NCBI GenBank assembly: GCA_043758125.1
Contig: JAYVOC010000203.1
Location: 1-29,563 of the forward strand
Origin: JANXSD01 sp043758125
GTDB taxonomy: Bacteria; Bacteroidota; Bacteroidia; AKYH767-A; OLB10
Length of the DNA stretch: 29,563 bases
Direction: 5' to 3'
How positions within the stretch are numbered: position 1 is the stretch's first letter; the number at the start of each line of letters is the position of its first letter. Both the position numbers and the translations under genes were made by a program. The notes under the pieces were generated by a model that saw only the letters and a list, made by a program, of their open reading frames with translations, had not been told where the DNA came from and did no database searches. Positions 7,838 to 16,195 of the stretch are shown piece after piece.

Positions 7838-8734
7838 CTAATGAATATTAATTTTCGATTCTGGAGTTTCTCTTTTGTGTTTCCACCTTCTGTGTGTCCA
7901 TAACCAATATTGTGGTTCCTTAATGATCTGTTCTTCGATTAGTTTTGTTACAGTTTCAATAATATAACCATGAGCAGTATCACGTGGATGTTCGGTTATA
8001 GTACTAAATTGAAAAGTATAATGACCACGTTTAACTTTATTAATTGTTCCATACAACACTGGATAATCGTAATCCTTTGCATATTTCTCTGCACCAAATA
8101 GTGCTGGTGTATCTTGATTTAAAAATTTAAGCCAATACGACTTTCCAGGATGACCCGGAGATTGATCAACAGCAAAAATAGTAGCAGTTAAATGATTTTT
8201 ATATTCATCAAAAACAGCTTTTACTTTTCTAGTACTTGCCAAAATAAGCCCGAACTTACTTCTGCTTTCTCTCATTTTCTTATCAAAAAAAAGATTTGAT
8301 AATGGCAAATACAAACCTATCGTTTGATGTTTAATTTGTTTATCTATTGCAGTAGCGATCCACTCCCAATTATTGTAATGTCCTCCCGCAAGTATGATGC
8401 TTTTTTCATTGTCAAAAAATTTATTAAGAAGTTCAGGGTTCAATAAAATCATTCTTAAACTTATTGATTTATCCGAAATGGTAAAAGATTTTATAGTTTC
8501 AACCATGATATCACAGAGATGTTTGTAAAACAACAAAGCAATATGATTAATTTCCATTTCTGATTTTTCAGGAAATGAATTATGGAGGTTTTCAAGCACT
8601 ACTTTTTTACGATAACCTACAAGGTAGTACAAAACGAAAAAGAGTACGTCGGAAAGAAAGTATAAAACCCTAAAAGGTAATAGTGATATCGGTATGATAA
8701 TGAAATAATAAATGAAATAGTTTAGAATAATCAT
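7838..8734 (-). CDS. LpxL/HtrB-type lipid A acyltransferase
   Basis: A lysophospholipid/lipid A acyltransferase-family protein that likely adds a secondary acyl chain to lipid A at the inner membrane. The start at 8734 gives 298 aa beginning MIILNYFIYYFIIIP, an N-terminal membrane anchor followed by LLPFRVLYFLSD and VVLENLHNSFPEKS. The catalytic HX4E motif is GGHYNNWEW (His119, Glu124), and the C-terminus has the family motif WLWTHRRWKH. A frame extending to TTG at 8770 is rejected because that TTG is the end of the -7 promoter box. In Bacteroidota some relatives make ornithine or other aminolipids, so the exact acceptor is uncertain. Confidence 0.87.
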   Translation of the reverse strand: MIILNYFIYYFIIIPISLLPFRVLYFLSDVLFFVLYYLVGYRKKVVLENLHNSFPEKSEMEINHIALLFYKHLCDIMVETIKSFTISDKSISLRMILLNPELLNKFFDNEKSIILAGGHYNNWEWIATAIDKQIKHQTIGLYLPLSNLFFDKKMRESRSKFGLILASTRKVKAVFDEYKNHLTATIFAVDQSPGHPGKSYWLKFLNQDTPALFGAEKYAKDYDYPVLYGTINKVKRGHYTFQFSTITEHPRDTAHGYIIETVTKLIEEQIIKEPQYWLWTHRRWKHKRETPESKINIH

Positions 8735-8767
8735 GAATTTAAAAATGCTTGATTTTTGTGAATTGCA

Positions 8768-8775
8768 CAAATTTA
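8768..8775 (-). promoter_or_regulatory. -7 box for the acyltransferase gene (TAAATTTG)
   Basis: On the minus strand TAAATTTG matches TAnnTTTG, 33 nt before the ATG at 8734. No good -33 TTG is seen at the expected distance. Confidence 0.45.
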
Positions 8776-9001
8776 CGATTATTATACGCGGCAGAAAACC
8801 TACTTATCAATAGAAAATACGTTTGCAAACTATAAAATTAAGTGAAAATACCTCAATTTACATTTTAAATAGCATGATTTAAATTCAAAATAACTATTTA
8901 ACTTTCAACAGCTTAAGAACTAAAGTAATTAAATTACATCTATAAAAAACACAAATTCAGCATAAAAGAGTTTTAATGAGATAATTTTTTGATGAAACCT
9001 C

Positions 9002-9029
9002 TTGATATAAGCTAATTTGTGTATCTTTG
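9002..9029 (+). promoter_or_regulatory. Promoter of the cold-shock gene (TTG-N17-TATCTTTG)
   Basis: TTG (9002-9004), a 17-nt spacer and TATCTTTG (9022-9029) match the Bacteroidota sigma-A promoter pattern. The predicted leader is only about 23 nt, much shorter than the long cold-sensing leader of E. coli cspA. Confidence 0.7.
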
Positions 9030-9058
9030 ATGCATTAATTAAACTCAACATTATTAAA

Positions 9059-9253
9059 ATGAAAAAAGGTAAAGTAAAATTTTACAATGAAACCAAAGGT
9101 TACGGATTCATCAATGACAGTGAATCAGGAGAGGACATTTTTGTTCATTCAACAGGACTGAAAGACGAAATTCGTGAAGGTGATGCTGTAGTATTCGAAG
9201 TAACTCCAGGTAAAAGAGGAATGAATGCAGTAAACGTTCGCGTAGAAGCATAA
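9059..9253 (+). CDS. cspA: Cold-shock domain protein (CspA family)
   Basis: A 64-aa single cold-shock domain that binds single-stranded RNA or DNA and melts mRNA structure. The RNP1 motif KGYGFI and RNP2 motif DIFVH are intact. The start at 9059 (MKKGKVKFYN) is standard for the family. The frame is open to a GTG at 9017, but that GTG overlaps the promoter box at 9022-9029 and is rejected. A strong intrinsic terminator follows, so it is monocistronic. Confidence 0.93.
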   Translation: MKKGKVKFYNETKGYGFINDSESGEDIFVHSTGLKDEIREGDAVVFEVTPGKRGMNAVNVRVEA

Positions 9254-9270
9254 TTATTCAAACTCATTGA

Positions 9271-9304
9271 AAAAAATCCGCCTCAAAAGGGCGGATTTTT
9301 TTTT
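9271..9304 (+). terminator. Intrinsic terminator of the cold-shock gene
   Basis: AAAAAATCCGCC (from 9271) pairs with GGCGGATTTTTT (from 9290) around a short loop and is followed by a T-run to 9304. This is a classic rho-independent terminator. Confidence 0.92.
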
Positions 9305-9479
9305 ATCTATTTATCTTTCAAAATAAATTTAATAACCCCTAAAGATTCATGTCATTTGATTACAAATTATCTTTTTTACCGCTTAAAGATTAATATATCC
9401 TGTTCAGCAAAAAAAAGGTAAAAACAGTTCAATTATTAATGAACAAATTGTAATTTTACTACAAGAACATACATCCAAA

Positions 9480-10514
9480 ATGAAACTTCTAAACTTTTTT
9501 AAGGAATTCCTTGTAAAGCGACTTCCTCTTTATTACATCGTAATAACACTTTTGCTCTTTGCTGGGGGCAACTATTTCTTTATGAAGCAATATGCGCTCA
9601 CAAATAATTCCCAAAATCTACAGAAGATTGAATACAATACCTGCATCACTAAGATGAGTCAGGTTCGTATAAAGGATTTCAAGTTTATTCACCCATTACT
9701 TTTAACAGATATCCCCAATGAATCTGAAGATTTGCTTTCATTAAAAAATGAAATTAATACATTTATTGAGAGTAAAAAATCGATTGGTGAAATAAGTAAT
9801 GCATCAGTTTATTTTAGAGAATTAAATGATGGAAGCTGGATGAATATTAATGGAAATGAAGGATTTCATCCAGGAAGTCTCATTAAAATTCCTATATTAT
9901 TAACTTATTTGAAATATGCAGAAGACAATCCCTCATTGTTAAATAAACAAATCAAGTACGAAAAGGTATTTAGCAACATGCCTAACCAAGAGTTTCCTGA
10001 TAAGATGATTCAAGTTGGAAAGTCATATAAGGCGAATGAGCTTCTTGAAGCAATGATAGAAAATTCTGATAATGCTGCCACAATGCTTTTGATTCAGAAC
10101 GTAAATATGAATGGTTTTAAGAAGCTCTTTACAGATATTGGACTTCCTGAACCTCCGGAAAATGATCCAAATTTTTCCATTTCTGCTGTTGATATATCAA
10201 AGTTTCTAAGAATACTTTATAGTTCAACTTATTTAAAAACTGCTAGTTCAGAATATGCATTAACACTTTTATCTAAAAGTACATTTCAGCTAGGTATTGC
10301 GCATGCTATTCCTAAAGAAATTGCTATAGTACATAAATTTGGAGAACAAGGTACTCCACTTGGTAAGGAATTGCATGAGATTGCAATTATATACCTTAAT
10401 AATAGCCCATATTTATTAACTATTATGACTCAAGGTAAGGAAATGGATAAGTTGCCACCAATTCTAAGTGAAATATCCAAAATTACGTACAACCATTTAA
10501 ATACAAACTTGTAA
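9480..10514 (+). CDS. Membrane-anchored class A beta-lactamase-fold serine hydrolase
   Basis: A 344-aa protein with an N-terminal membrane segment (about 17-36, LYYIVITLLLFAGGNYFF) and a periplasmic domain of the class A beta-lactamase/PBP-like family. The nucleophile motif is SLIK (Ser133, Lys136), the second motif SDN (196-198) and the third KFG (286-288) in place of KTG. No clear general-base glutamate of the omega loop (ExxLN) is visible, so true beta-lactamase activity is doubtful. It may act on peptidoglycan or another substrate. It has its own upstream gap of 226 nt and no operon partners. Confidence 0.75.
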   Translation: MKLLNFFKEFLVKRLPLYYIVITLLLFAGGNYFFMKQYALTNNSQNLQKIEYNTCITKMSQVRIKDFKFIHPLLLTDIPNESEDLLSLKNEINTFIESKKSIGEISNASVYFRELNDGSWMNINGNEGFHPGSLIKIPILLTYLKYAEDNPSLLNKQIKYEKVFSNMPNQEFPDKMIQVGKSYKANELLEAMIENSDNAATMLLIQNVNMNGFKKLFTDIGLPEPPENDPNFSISAVDISKFLRILYSSTYLKTASSEYALTLLSKSTFQLGIAHAIPKEIAIVHKFGEQGTPLGKELHEIAIIYLNNSPYLLTIMTQGKEMDKLPPILSEISKITYNHLNTNL

Positions 10515-10526
10515 AAAATTTGTATT
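10500..10526 (+). terminator. Weak hairpin at the end of the serine hydrolase gene
   Basis: AATACAAA (10500-10507) and TTTGTATT (10519-10526) form an 8-bp stem around the TAA stop. It is AT-rich and followed by no clear T-run, so termination is only possible. Confidence 0.3.
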
Positions 10527-10887
10527 TGAAGATTTATTTAATTTTATATACGTTATATTTTCCAATAATTTAACACATGAAAACGCATTATTGAACGAAA
10601 GAAAATTTGATTTTTTCTTAAATAATTTTTATACCACGGTATGTTTTATTAATCCTTTAAATGTAATAGAATCAATCCATGTGTACTTATGCAGTAGGTT
10701 TAAAATAACTCATTGCAAAAATAAACACTTGAATTTTGATGAAATTGATTAGGTAAATCAAATTATTGTGAAGAATTTAAATTTTATTTTTCATAAGTAT
10801 AAAGTACTCGAATTAAATTAAAAAATGACAATGGCTTAAATGCATTATTGACTAATTTTTTCTACCCTCCTCCTGTTTTAGAAGCGG
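10527..10887. other. Non-coding gap
   Basis: I see no supported gene. A 12-bp palindrome ATACC-ac-GGTAT lies at 10631-10642, and an A/T-rich hairpin AAGAAAA/TTTTCTT lies near 10600-10620. Both are weak. Confidence 0.5.
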
Positions 10888-11235
10888 CTATAATGCCAAC
10901 TCTATCATGGGATCCCAAAAAATATTTTTAAAATTTAAAATTTGATCAACATCGAATTTCACTCCTTCCTTTTCAAGTAGTTGTTGCATTTTATTAGGTT
11001 CTCCAAAATGATGTTTACCAGTTAATAATCCGTTTCTGTTCACGACTCTATGTGCAGGAATTGGTGGGATCATTGTATGAGATGCATTCATGGCCCAACC
11101 TACCATCCTCGCAGATTGAGCAGCGCCAAGATATTTCGCAATTGCACCATAAGATGTTACTCGCCCTTTTGGGATAAGCTTCACTACTTCGTAAACTTGT
11201 TCGAAGAAAGAAAAATCTTTCGGTAGAATTTTCAT
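10888..11235 (-). CDS. Alkyltransferase-like protein (ATL)
   Basis: A 115-aa DNA-binding protein of the O6-methylguanine methyltransferase family, C-terminal domain only. The active-site motif PCHRV reads PAHRV (60-64), so Ala61 replaces the acceptor cysteine. The protein therefore cannot accept alkyl groups and belongs with the ATL proteins, which bind O6-alkylguanine and pass the lesion to nucleotide excision repair. The helix-turn-helix region with the arginine finger (SARMVGWAMN, Arg43) and TSYG are intact. It diverges from the GH13 gene at 11454 with a 218-nt gap between them. Confidence 0.88.
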   Translation of the reverse strand: MKILPKDFSFFEQVYEVVKLIPKGRVTSYGAIAKYLGAAQSARMVGWAMNASHTMIPPIPAHRVVNRNGLLTGKHHFGEPNKMQQLLEKEGVKFDVDQILNFKNIFWDPMIELAL

Positions 11236-11453
11236 CTGGTGATTATAATCATGATGTTTTTAGGAACTCCTAAATTAGTGATTTTTACTTTGATCCAATC
11301 ATAAAATAAATTCGATAGCTTCACGATCGAGGAGTGCAATGAAACTAAATTATACTCAACGGAGATTCCATAGGATCTTAGTCAAGCGGTAATGGTAATG
11401 ATTACAATCCTGAATTTGTTTCTATTTTCACAGAATAAAAAATCATAATCAAT

Positions 11454-12890
11454 ATGGGAGTTTGGTATTCGGTTTTTGTAAGAAGTTTTGCTGATGGAAA
11501 TAAAGATGGAATTGGTGATTTGAATGGCTTGATAGAAAAGATGGATTATTTTTCAGAACTAGGAATTGAAGGTTTGTGGTTACTTCCAATTTTTCCATCA
11601 CCATCGTATCATAAATATGATGTGACGAATTATAATTCAATAGATCCTGAATATGGAACTATCGCTGAATTTAATTTATTGATTCAAAATGCACATCATC
11701 GAGGAATAAAAATAATTCTTGATATGGTGTTAAACCACACTAGTGATCAACATCATTATTTTCAAGCTGCGATGCAAAGTAAAAGAAATCCCTATCGAAA
11801 ATGGTATGTATGGAAAAAAGCAAAAGAGATTCCTGCTAATGAAATTTCTTCATGGCATGTTCCTAAGGCAGGGCCGCAAGACGAATTTTATTACGGACTT
11901 TTTTGGAGAGGAATGCCTGATCTTAATTATGATAATCTAGCCGTTAGAAAAGCAGCAAAAGATATTGCAACTTTCTGGTTAAATTTAGGTGTGGATGGAT
12001 TTCGTTTAGATGCTGCAATGCATATTTTTCCTCCAGGTAAAGAAGATGCAAATTATAAATGGTGGCAAGAATTTCGTTCTCATGTTTCAACTTTAAATCC
12101 TGATGCAATAGTTGTTGGTGAAATTGCTGAATCATGCGGATATATCGCACCATACCTATACAAAGGAGTAACATCCGCATTTAATTTTGAACTATCAGAA
12201 CGCATCACACAAGCTGTTTTAAATGGTCATCATGATTGTTTGCCAGTTTGGTTAAAAGGTGTTCGTGATCTTTATAAAGGCATTGAGCCACAATCAAAGG
12301 ATTCCATTTTTTTAAGTAATCATGATCAAGAAAGAATTGCATCACGCCTTAATGGTGATAGTAGAAAAATAAAATTGGCAGCAGCAATATTACTTACCTT
12401 ACCAGGCATTCCATTTATATATTACGGTGAAGAAATTGGTATGCTTGGAAACAAGCCTGATGAAAATATTCGAGAACCGTTTTTGTGGAAAAATGAAAAA
12501 GATAATGATCGTACACGTTGGATAAAACCAATTTTTAGTACTGATGCAACGGTCGATCCTTTAGATGAACAACGAGAAGATCCATCATCAATTTACCATC
12601 TTTACAAAAATTTGATTCGCATTCGCAATACAAATAAAATACTTGAACTTGGTGAAATTGATACTGTACATTGCAAAGAAAATGAAGTGCTTATTTTTTC
12701 TATTTCTTATCAAAATAATATCTTTTTAATTTTACATAATCTCATTAACGAAAGTGTAATTTTAAAAAACGATGATGATCCTAAGCATAGTTTTCAATTA
12801 ATCTATGAATCTCATCCTGATTGTGAAGCCAATGAATATGATTTTAAATTGGCACCTTTCTCCTCAATGATTCTTTCAATATTACCTTAA
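11454..12890 (+). CDS. GH13 alpha-amylase-family enzyme, cytoplasmic
   Basis: A 478-aa glycoside hydrolase family 13 protein with an (alpha/beta)8 barrel. It has no signal peptide, so it likely works on imported or stored alpha-glucans in the cytoplasm. Conserved regions are DMVLNH (90-95), DGFRLDAAMH with nucleophile Asp186, VVGEIAE with acid/base Glu223, and FLSNHD with Asp291. The block FYYGLFWRGMPDLNYDN and the AMHIF that follows the nucleophile resemble GH13 subfamily 36 enzymes such as Halothermothrix orenii AmyA. Specificity (amylase, alpha-glucosidase or other) cannot be fixed by eye. It is not linked to a susCD locus here. Confidence 0.88.
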   Translation: MGVWYSVFVRSFADGNKDGIGDLNGLIEKMDYFSELGIEGLWLLPIFPSPSYHKYDVTNYNSIDPEYGTIAEFNLLIQNAHHRGIKIILDMVLNHTSDQHHYFQAAMQSKRNPYRKWYVWKKAKEIPANEISSWHVPKAGPQDEFYYGLFWRGMPDLNYDNLAVRKAAKDIATFWLNLGVDGFRLDAAMHIFPPGKEDANYKWWQEFRSHVSTLNPDAIVVGEIAESCGYIAPYLYKGVTSAFNFELSERITQAVLNGHHDCLPVWLKGVRDLYKGIEPQSKDSIFLSNHDQERIASRLNGDSRKIKLAAAILLTLPGIPFIYYGEEIGMLGNKPDENIREPFLWKNEKDNDRTRWIKPIFSTDATVDPLDEQREDPSSIYHLYKNLIRIRNTNKILELGEIDTVHCKENEVLIFSISYQNNIFLILHNLINESVILKNDDDPKHSFQLIYESHPDCEANEYDFKLAPFSSMILSILP

Positions 12891-12971
12891 CAATCGTTTT
12901 TTCTACAACAAGAAATAAAAGATTTTTATCAGTAAAAGTAGCTTAACGAAGGACAGCATCGTATCCTGTAT

Positions 12972-12979
12972 TATCTTTG
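12972..12979 (+). promoter_or_regulatory. -7 box of thrS (TATCTTTG)
   Basis: TATCTTTG matches TAnnTTTG 19 nt before the thrS ATG. The -33 region has no TTG. I see no T-box-like leader. Confidence 0.55.
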
Positions 12980-12998
12980 CACCTCTTTCACAAAATTT

Positions 12999-14933
12999 AT
13001 GAATATCAAAATTACCTTGCCCGACAATTCCGTGCGTGACTACCCAAAAGGCACCAACGCTATGGATATTGCAAAATCGATCAGTGAAGGCTTAGCCCGT
13101 AACGTTCTTGCTGCAAAGATAAATGGAGAAGTCCGTGACTTAATGCGCCCAATTGACAGTGATTCCTCTCTGCAACTGCTAACATGGAAAGACGATGAAG
13201 GCAAGAATACAATGTGGCACTCATCAGCCCATTTGATGGCGGAAGCATTAGAAGCAAGTTTCCCTGGTATAAAGTTTTGGGTTGGACCAGCACTCTCGAG
13301 TGGATTTTATTATGATGTTGATTTTGGAGGTCGCTCTTTTTCTTCCGAAGATTTTAAATTGATCGAGGATAAAATGGCGGAACTTGCTAAGCAAAATAAT
13401 CCGTATATCCGTAAGGAGATGACGAAAGCTGAAGCCACTGCTTACTTTACGGAGAAGCAAGATCAATATAAACTTGATTTATTAAGTAACCTTGAAGATG
13501 GAACAATTACGTTTTATACTCAAGGTAACTTTACGGATTTATGTCGTGGGCCACATATTCCAAGTACTGGTTCGATTAAAGCAATTAAACTTTTAAATGT
13601 TGCCGGCGCCTACTGGAAAAACGATTCAAATAATCCACAATTAACTCGTATCTACGGAATAACTTTTCCTAAAAAGCAGGAATTGGATGAGTACATTGTA
13701 ATGATTGAAGAGGCTAAAAAAAGAGATCATCGTAAGATTGGTAAGGAGATGGGAATTTTTACTTTTGATGATGATGTTGGTCCTGGATTGCCTTTATGGA
13801 TGCCAAATGGAGCCGTTATTATTGAAGAACTTGAGCGCTTAGCGAAAAAGACCGAGTTAAAGGCTGGTTATAAGCGTGTGCGTACACCTCATATCGCCAA
13901 AGAAAGTATGTATCTGACAACTGGTCACTTGCCTTATTATGCTGATAGCATGTTTCCACCGATGGAATTCGATGGTGAACGCTATTATCTGAAGCCAATG
14001 AATTGTCCTCATCATCATAAAATTTTTAAAGAGTTAAACCCTTCTTACAGAGATCTCCCTATTCGTCTTGCTGAGTACGGCACTTGTTACCGTTACGAGC
14101 AAAGTGGTGAATTATTTGGCTTAATGCGAGTACGTTGTTTACAGATGAACGATGCACATATTTATTGCAGTAAAGATCAGTTTACACAAGAGTTTAATGC
14201 AGTGAATGATATGTATCTTAAATATTTTAAAATATTTGGGATAGAAAAATATGTGATGCGTTTCTCAACACATTCACCTGAGAAATTAGGAAAGAAATAT
14301 GTGAATGAACCTGAGTTATGGCTTGAAACCGAAGACATGGTGCGCAGAGTGTTGATCGATTCCAAGATTCCTTATGTAGAGGTTCCTGATGAAGGAGCTT
14401 TCTACGGACCGAAGATCGATGTGCAGGTTTGGAGTGCTATCGGACGCGAGTTCACGCTTGCTACCAACCAAGTTGATTTTGTAGTTCCAGGACGATTTGG
14501 CTTAACTTTTAGGAATTCAAATAATGAGATGGAAACGCCGATTTGCATTCATCGAGCTCCGTTAGGAACGCATGAGCGATTTATTGGGTTTTTAATTGAA
14601 CATTATGCAGGAAATTTCCCTTTGTGGTTAGCACCAAATCAGGTTTCGATTCTCCCAATTTCTGAAAAGTATAATGATTACGCAAAAAGTGTTTTACAAC
14701 AATTAATTAATTCTGATATCCGAGGTACTATTGATCATCGTGATGAAAAAATTGGTAAAAAGATCCGAGAAGCAGAAATAAAAAAGATCCCATATATGCT
14801 TATTGTTGGTGAGAAAGAAGCTGAAGAAGGAACTGTTTCGGTTCGATTACATGGACAAGGTGATCAAGGGAGTTTGAAAATCGAAGAATTCATTAATAAA
14901 GTTCAATATGAAGTAAAAAGTATGCTTGAATAA
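12999..14933 (+). CDS. thrS: Threonine-tRNA ligase
   Basis: Charges tRNA-Thr with threonine in the cytoplasm. The 644-aa protein has the full bacterial layout. There is an N-terminal TGS domain (1-62) and an editing domain with HSSAH (His74, His78) plus LCRGPH (Cys182, His186). The class II catalytic core has zinc ligands Cys336 (MNCPHHH), His387 (NDAHIY) and His518 (CIHRAPLGTHER). A C-terminal anticodon-binding domain runs from about 540. Length and motifs are normal. It opens the conserved thrS-infC-rpmI-rplT cluster. The 261-nt gap before infC contains a possible internal promoter. Confidence 0.97.
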   Translation: MNIKITLPDNSVRDYPKGTNAMDIAKSISEGLARNVLAAKINGEVRDLMRPIDSDSSLQLLTWKDDEGKNTMWHSSAHLMAEALEASFPGIKFWVGPALSSGFYYDVDFGGRSFSSEDFKLIEDKMAELAKQNNPYIRKEMTKAEATAYFTEKQDQYKLDLLSNLEDGTITFYTQGNFTDLCRGPHIPSTGSIKAIKLLNVAGAYWKNDSNNPQLTRIYGITFPKKQELDEYIVMIEEAKKRDHRKIGKEMGIFTFDDDVGPGLPLWMPNGAVIIEELERLAKKTELKAGYKRVRTPHIAKESMYLTTGHLPYYADSMFPPMEFDGERYYLKPMNCPHHHKIFKELNPSYRDLPIRLAEYGTCYRYEQSGELFGLMRVRCLQMNDAHIYCSKDQFTQEFNAVNDMYLKYFKIFGIEKYVMRFSTHSPEKLGKKYVNEPELWLETEDMVRRVLIDSKIPYVEVPDEGAFYGPKIDVQVWSAIGREFTLATNQVDFVVPGRFGLTFRNSNNEMETPICIHRAPLGTHERFIGFLIEHYAGNFPLWLAPNQVSILPISEKYNDYAKSVLQQLINSDIRGTIDHRDEKIGKKIREAEIKKIPYMLIVGEKEAEEGTVSVRLHGQGDQGSLKIEEFINKVQYEVKSMLE

Positions 14934-15064
14934 TAATTTCTGTTTGCAAAAAAATGTAGGAAAAGCTGCAATTCGATAAGAATCATCATCGAAAAACTTT
15001 CACAATTGCCGATAAATTCCGATATTCGCGGGCTCGTAAATTTCCTTAATATGTCATTTGATAA

Positions 15065-15072
15065 TAAATTTG
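15065..15072 (+). promoter_or_regulatory. Candidate -7 box upstream of infC (TAAATTTG)
   Basis: TAAATTTG matches TAnnTTTG and would place an internal promoter about 120 nt before the infC start. A 15-residue reading frame (15051-15098, MSFDNKFDTLFGIKD) overlaps it; I do not call that a gene. Evidence is the consensus match only. Confidence 0.3.
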
Positions 15073-15183
15073 ATACGTTATTTGGAATTAAGGATTAAAT
15101 AACAGAAGAATTTTACTAGTAAACACATTCACGAATTTAAGTACACTGGGATCAAAACCAGTTCATTATATCTAATAATCAAA

Positions 15184-15197
15184 AAGGAGGCACCATA
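15184..15197 (+). promoter_or_regulatory. Strong Shine-Dalgarno sequence plus AUA start of infC
   Basis: AAGGAGG (15184-15190) lies 4 nt before ATA (15195-15197). Such a strong Shine-Dalgarno sequence is not seen at neighbouring genes here and fits compensation for a rare start codon. Confidence 0.7.
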
Positions 15198-15881
15198 GCA
15201 ACTTTTCCCAACTCTCGGCCGAATTTCGGCAGGAACAGGTTCCCGGTAAAAAGAGAACCGGAACATAAAATTAATGATAAGATCAAGGCAACGCATGTCC
15301 GCTTAGTTGGAGATGGAATTGAGCCTCAAGTTGTATCTATCGAAGAAGCATTACGCATCGCCGAAGAGAAAGAACTTGATCTGGTAGAAATTGCTGCTCA
15401 GGCTGATCCTCCAGTATGTAAGATTGTTGATTATCAAAAGTTCCTTTACGAACGCAAGAAAAAAGAAAAGGAAACGAAGGCGAAAGCTGCTAAACAAGTT
15501 TTGAAGGAGATTCGTTTTGGTCCGAATACGGATGAGCACGATTTCGATTTCAAAGTGAAGCATGCGATCAAATTCCTTGAAGAAGGTGCTAAGGTTAAAG
15601 CTTATGTTCATTTCCGTGGTCGATCAATAGCTTACAAAGAAAAGGGAGAAATCATTCTCCTGAAATTTGCTCAAGCATTGGAAGAATTTGGAAGAGTGGA
15701 AATGCTTCCGAAGCTAGAAGGAAATAGGATGTTTTTACACCTAGCTCCTCTTCCAAATATCAAGAAGGCTGCAAAAGCAACTAAAGTAGAGATTCCAAAA
15801 AAATCTGAAGAGATAGCAAATGCTGAAGCTGAAGGAGAAGCAGATATTGAATTGAAAGAAAAAGATACAGACATTAAATAG
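15195..15881 (+). CDS. infC: Translation initiation factor IF-3 with AUA start codon
   Basis: IF-3 binds the 30S subunit and rejects wrong start codons. The reading frame contains no ATG, GTG or TTG between the upstream stop (15138-15140) and residue 103 (15501). Yet clear IF-3 sequence begins long before that: HKINDKIKA, VRLVGDGIEPQVV, EEALRIAEEKELDLVEIA and PPVCKIVDYQKFLYE. The best start is ATA at 15195, giving 228 aa beginning MATFPNSRPNFGRNRFP. The C-terminal domain (KEIRFGPNTDEHDFDFK, AYVHFRGRS) is normal. After about residue 186 there is an extra tail of about 40 residues, lysine-rich then acidic. Rare starts on infC are known and let IF-3 repress its own translation. The exact start remains an inference. 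Confidence 0.93.
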   Translation: MATFPNSRPNFGRNRFPVKREPEHKINDKIKATHVRLVGDGIEPQVVSIEEALRIAEEKELDLVEIAAQADPPVCKIVDYQKFLYERKKKEKETKAKAAKQVLKEIRFGPNTDEHDFDFKVKHAIKFLEEGAKVKAYVHFRGRSIAYKEKGEIILLKFAQALEEFGRVEMLPKLEGNRMFLHLAPLPNIKKAAKATKVEIPKKSEEIANAEAEGEADIELKEKDTDIK

Positions 15882-15903
15882 AGTTCGTTAAATACAATTA
15901 CCC

Positions 15904-16101
15904 ATGCCAAAAATGAAAAGTAATTCCAGTGCCAAAAAACGTTTTAAATTGACGGGCACAGGAAAGATCAAGCGTAAGCACGCTTACAAGAGTCATATCC
16001 TGACCAAAAAGGATACGAAGCGTAAGCGCCGTTTGACCTCTACAGGTTTAGTTCACAAGACTGACGTGTATCGAGTAAAGAGAATGCTTGGTGCAGCTTA
16101 A
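15904..16101 (+). CDS. rpmI: 50S ribosomal protein L35
   Basis: A 65-aa highly basic protein of the large ribosomal subunit. MPKMKSNSSAKKRFKLTGTG and RKHAYKSHIL are diagnostic of bL35, and the length is standard. It begins 22 nt after infC and is followed by rplT after 94 nt, the conserved order. Confidence 0.97.
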   Translation: MPKMKSNSSAKKRFKLTGTGKIKRKHAYKSHILTKKDTKRKRRLTSTGLVHKTDVYRVKRMLGAA

Positions 16102-16195
16102 TAAGCGCCATTGTAACTCAAATTAATTTTAACCAGGTACTTAGCATCAAGAGTCATTCTAAAGAATAGGCCGCTAACTCCAAAAAACGAAAAAA

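Noticed and set aside
8735..8770. TTG start at 8770 for the acyltransferase
   Set aside because: The TTG is the end of the TAAATTTG promoter box; ATG at 8734 fits the family start.
9017..9058. GTG start at 9017 for the cold-shock protein
   Set aside because: It overlaps the promoter -7 box, and the family starts at MKKGKVKF.
11944..12180. Minus-strand open frames inside the GH13 gene and similar antisense frames elsewhere
   Set aside because: They are low-complexity antisense shadows of strongly conserved genes.
15051..15098. Possible 15-residue leader peptide before infC
   Set aside because: No ribosome binding site, no regulatory amino acid run and no downstream attenuator; overlaps a candidate promoter.
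15501..15881. Short 126-aa version of IF-3 from TTG at 15501
   Set aside because: It would drop the whole N-terminal domain, whose conserved sequence is present upstream in the same frame.
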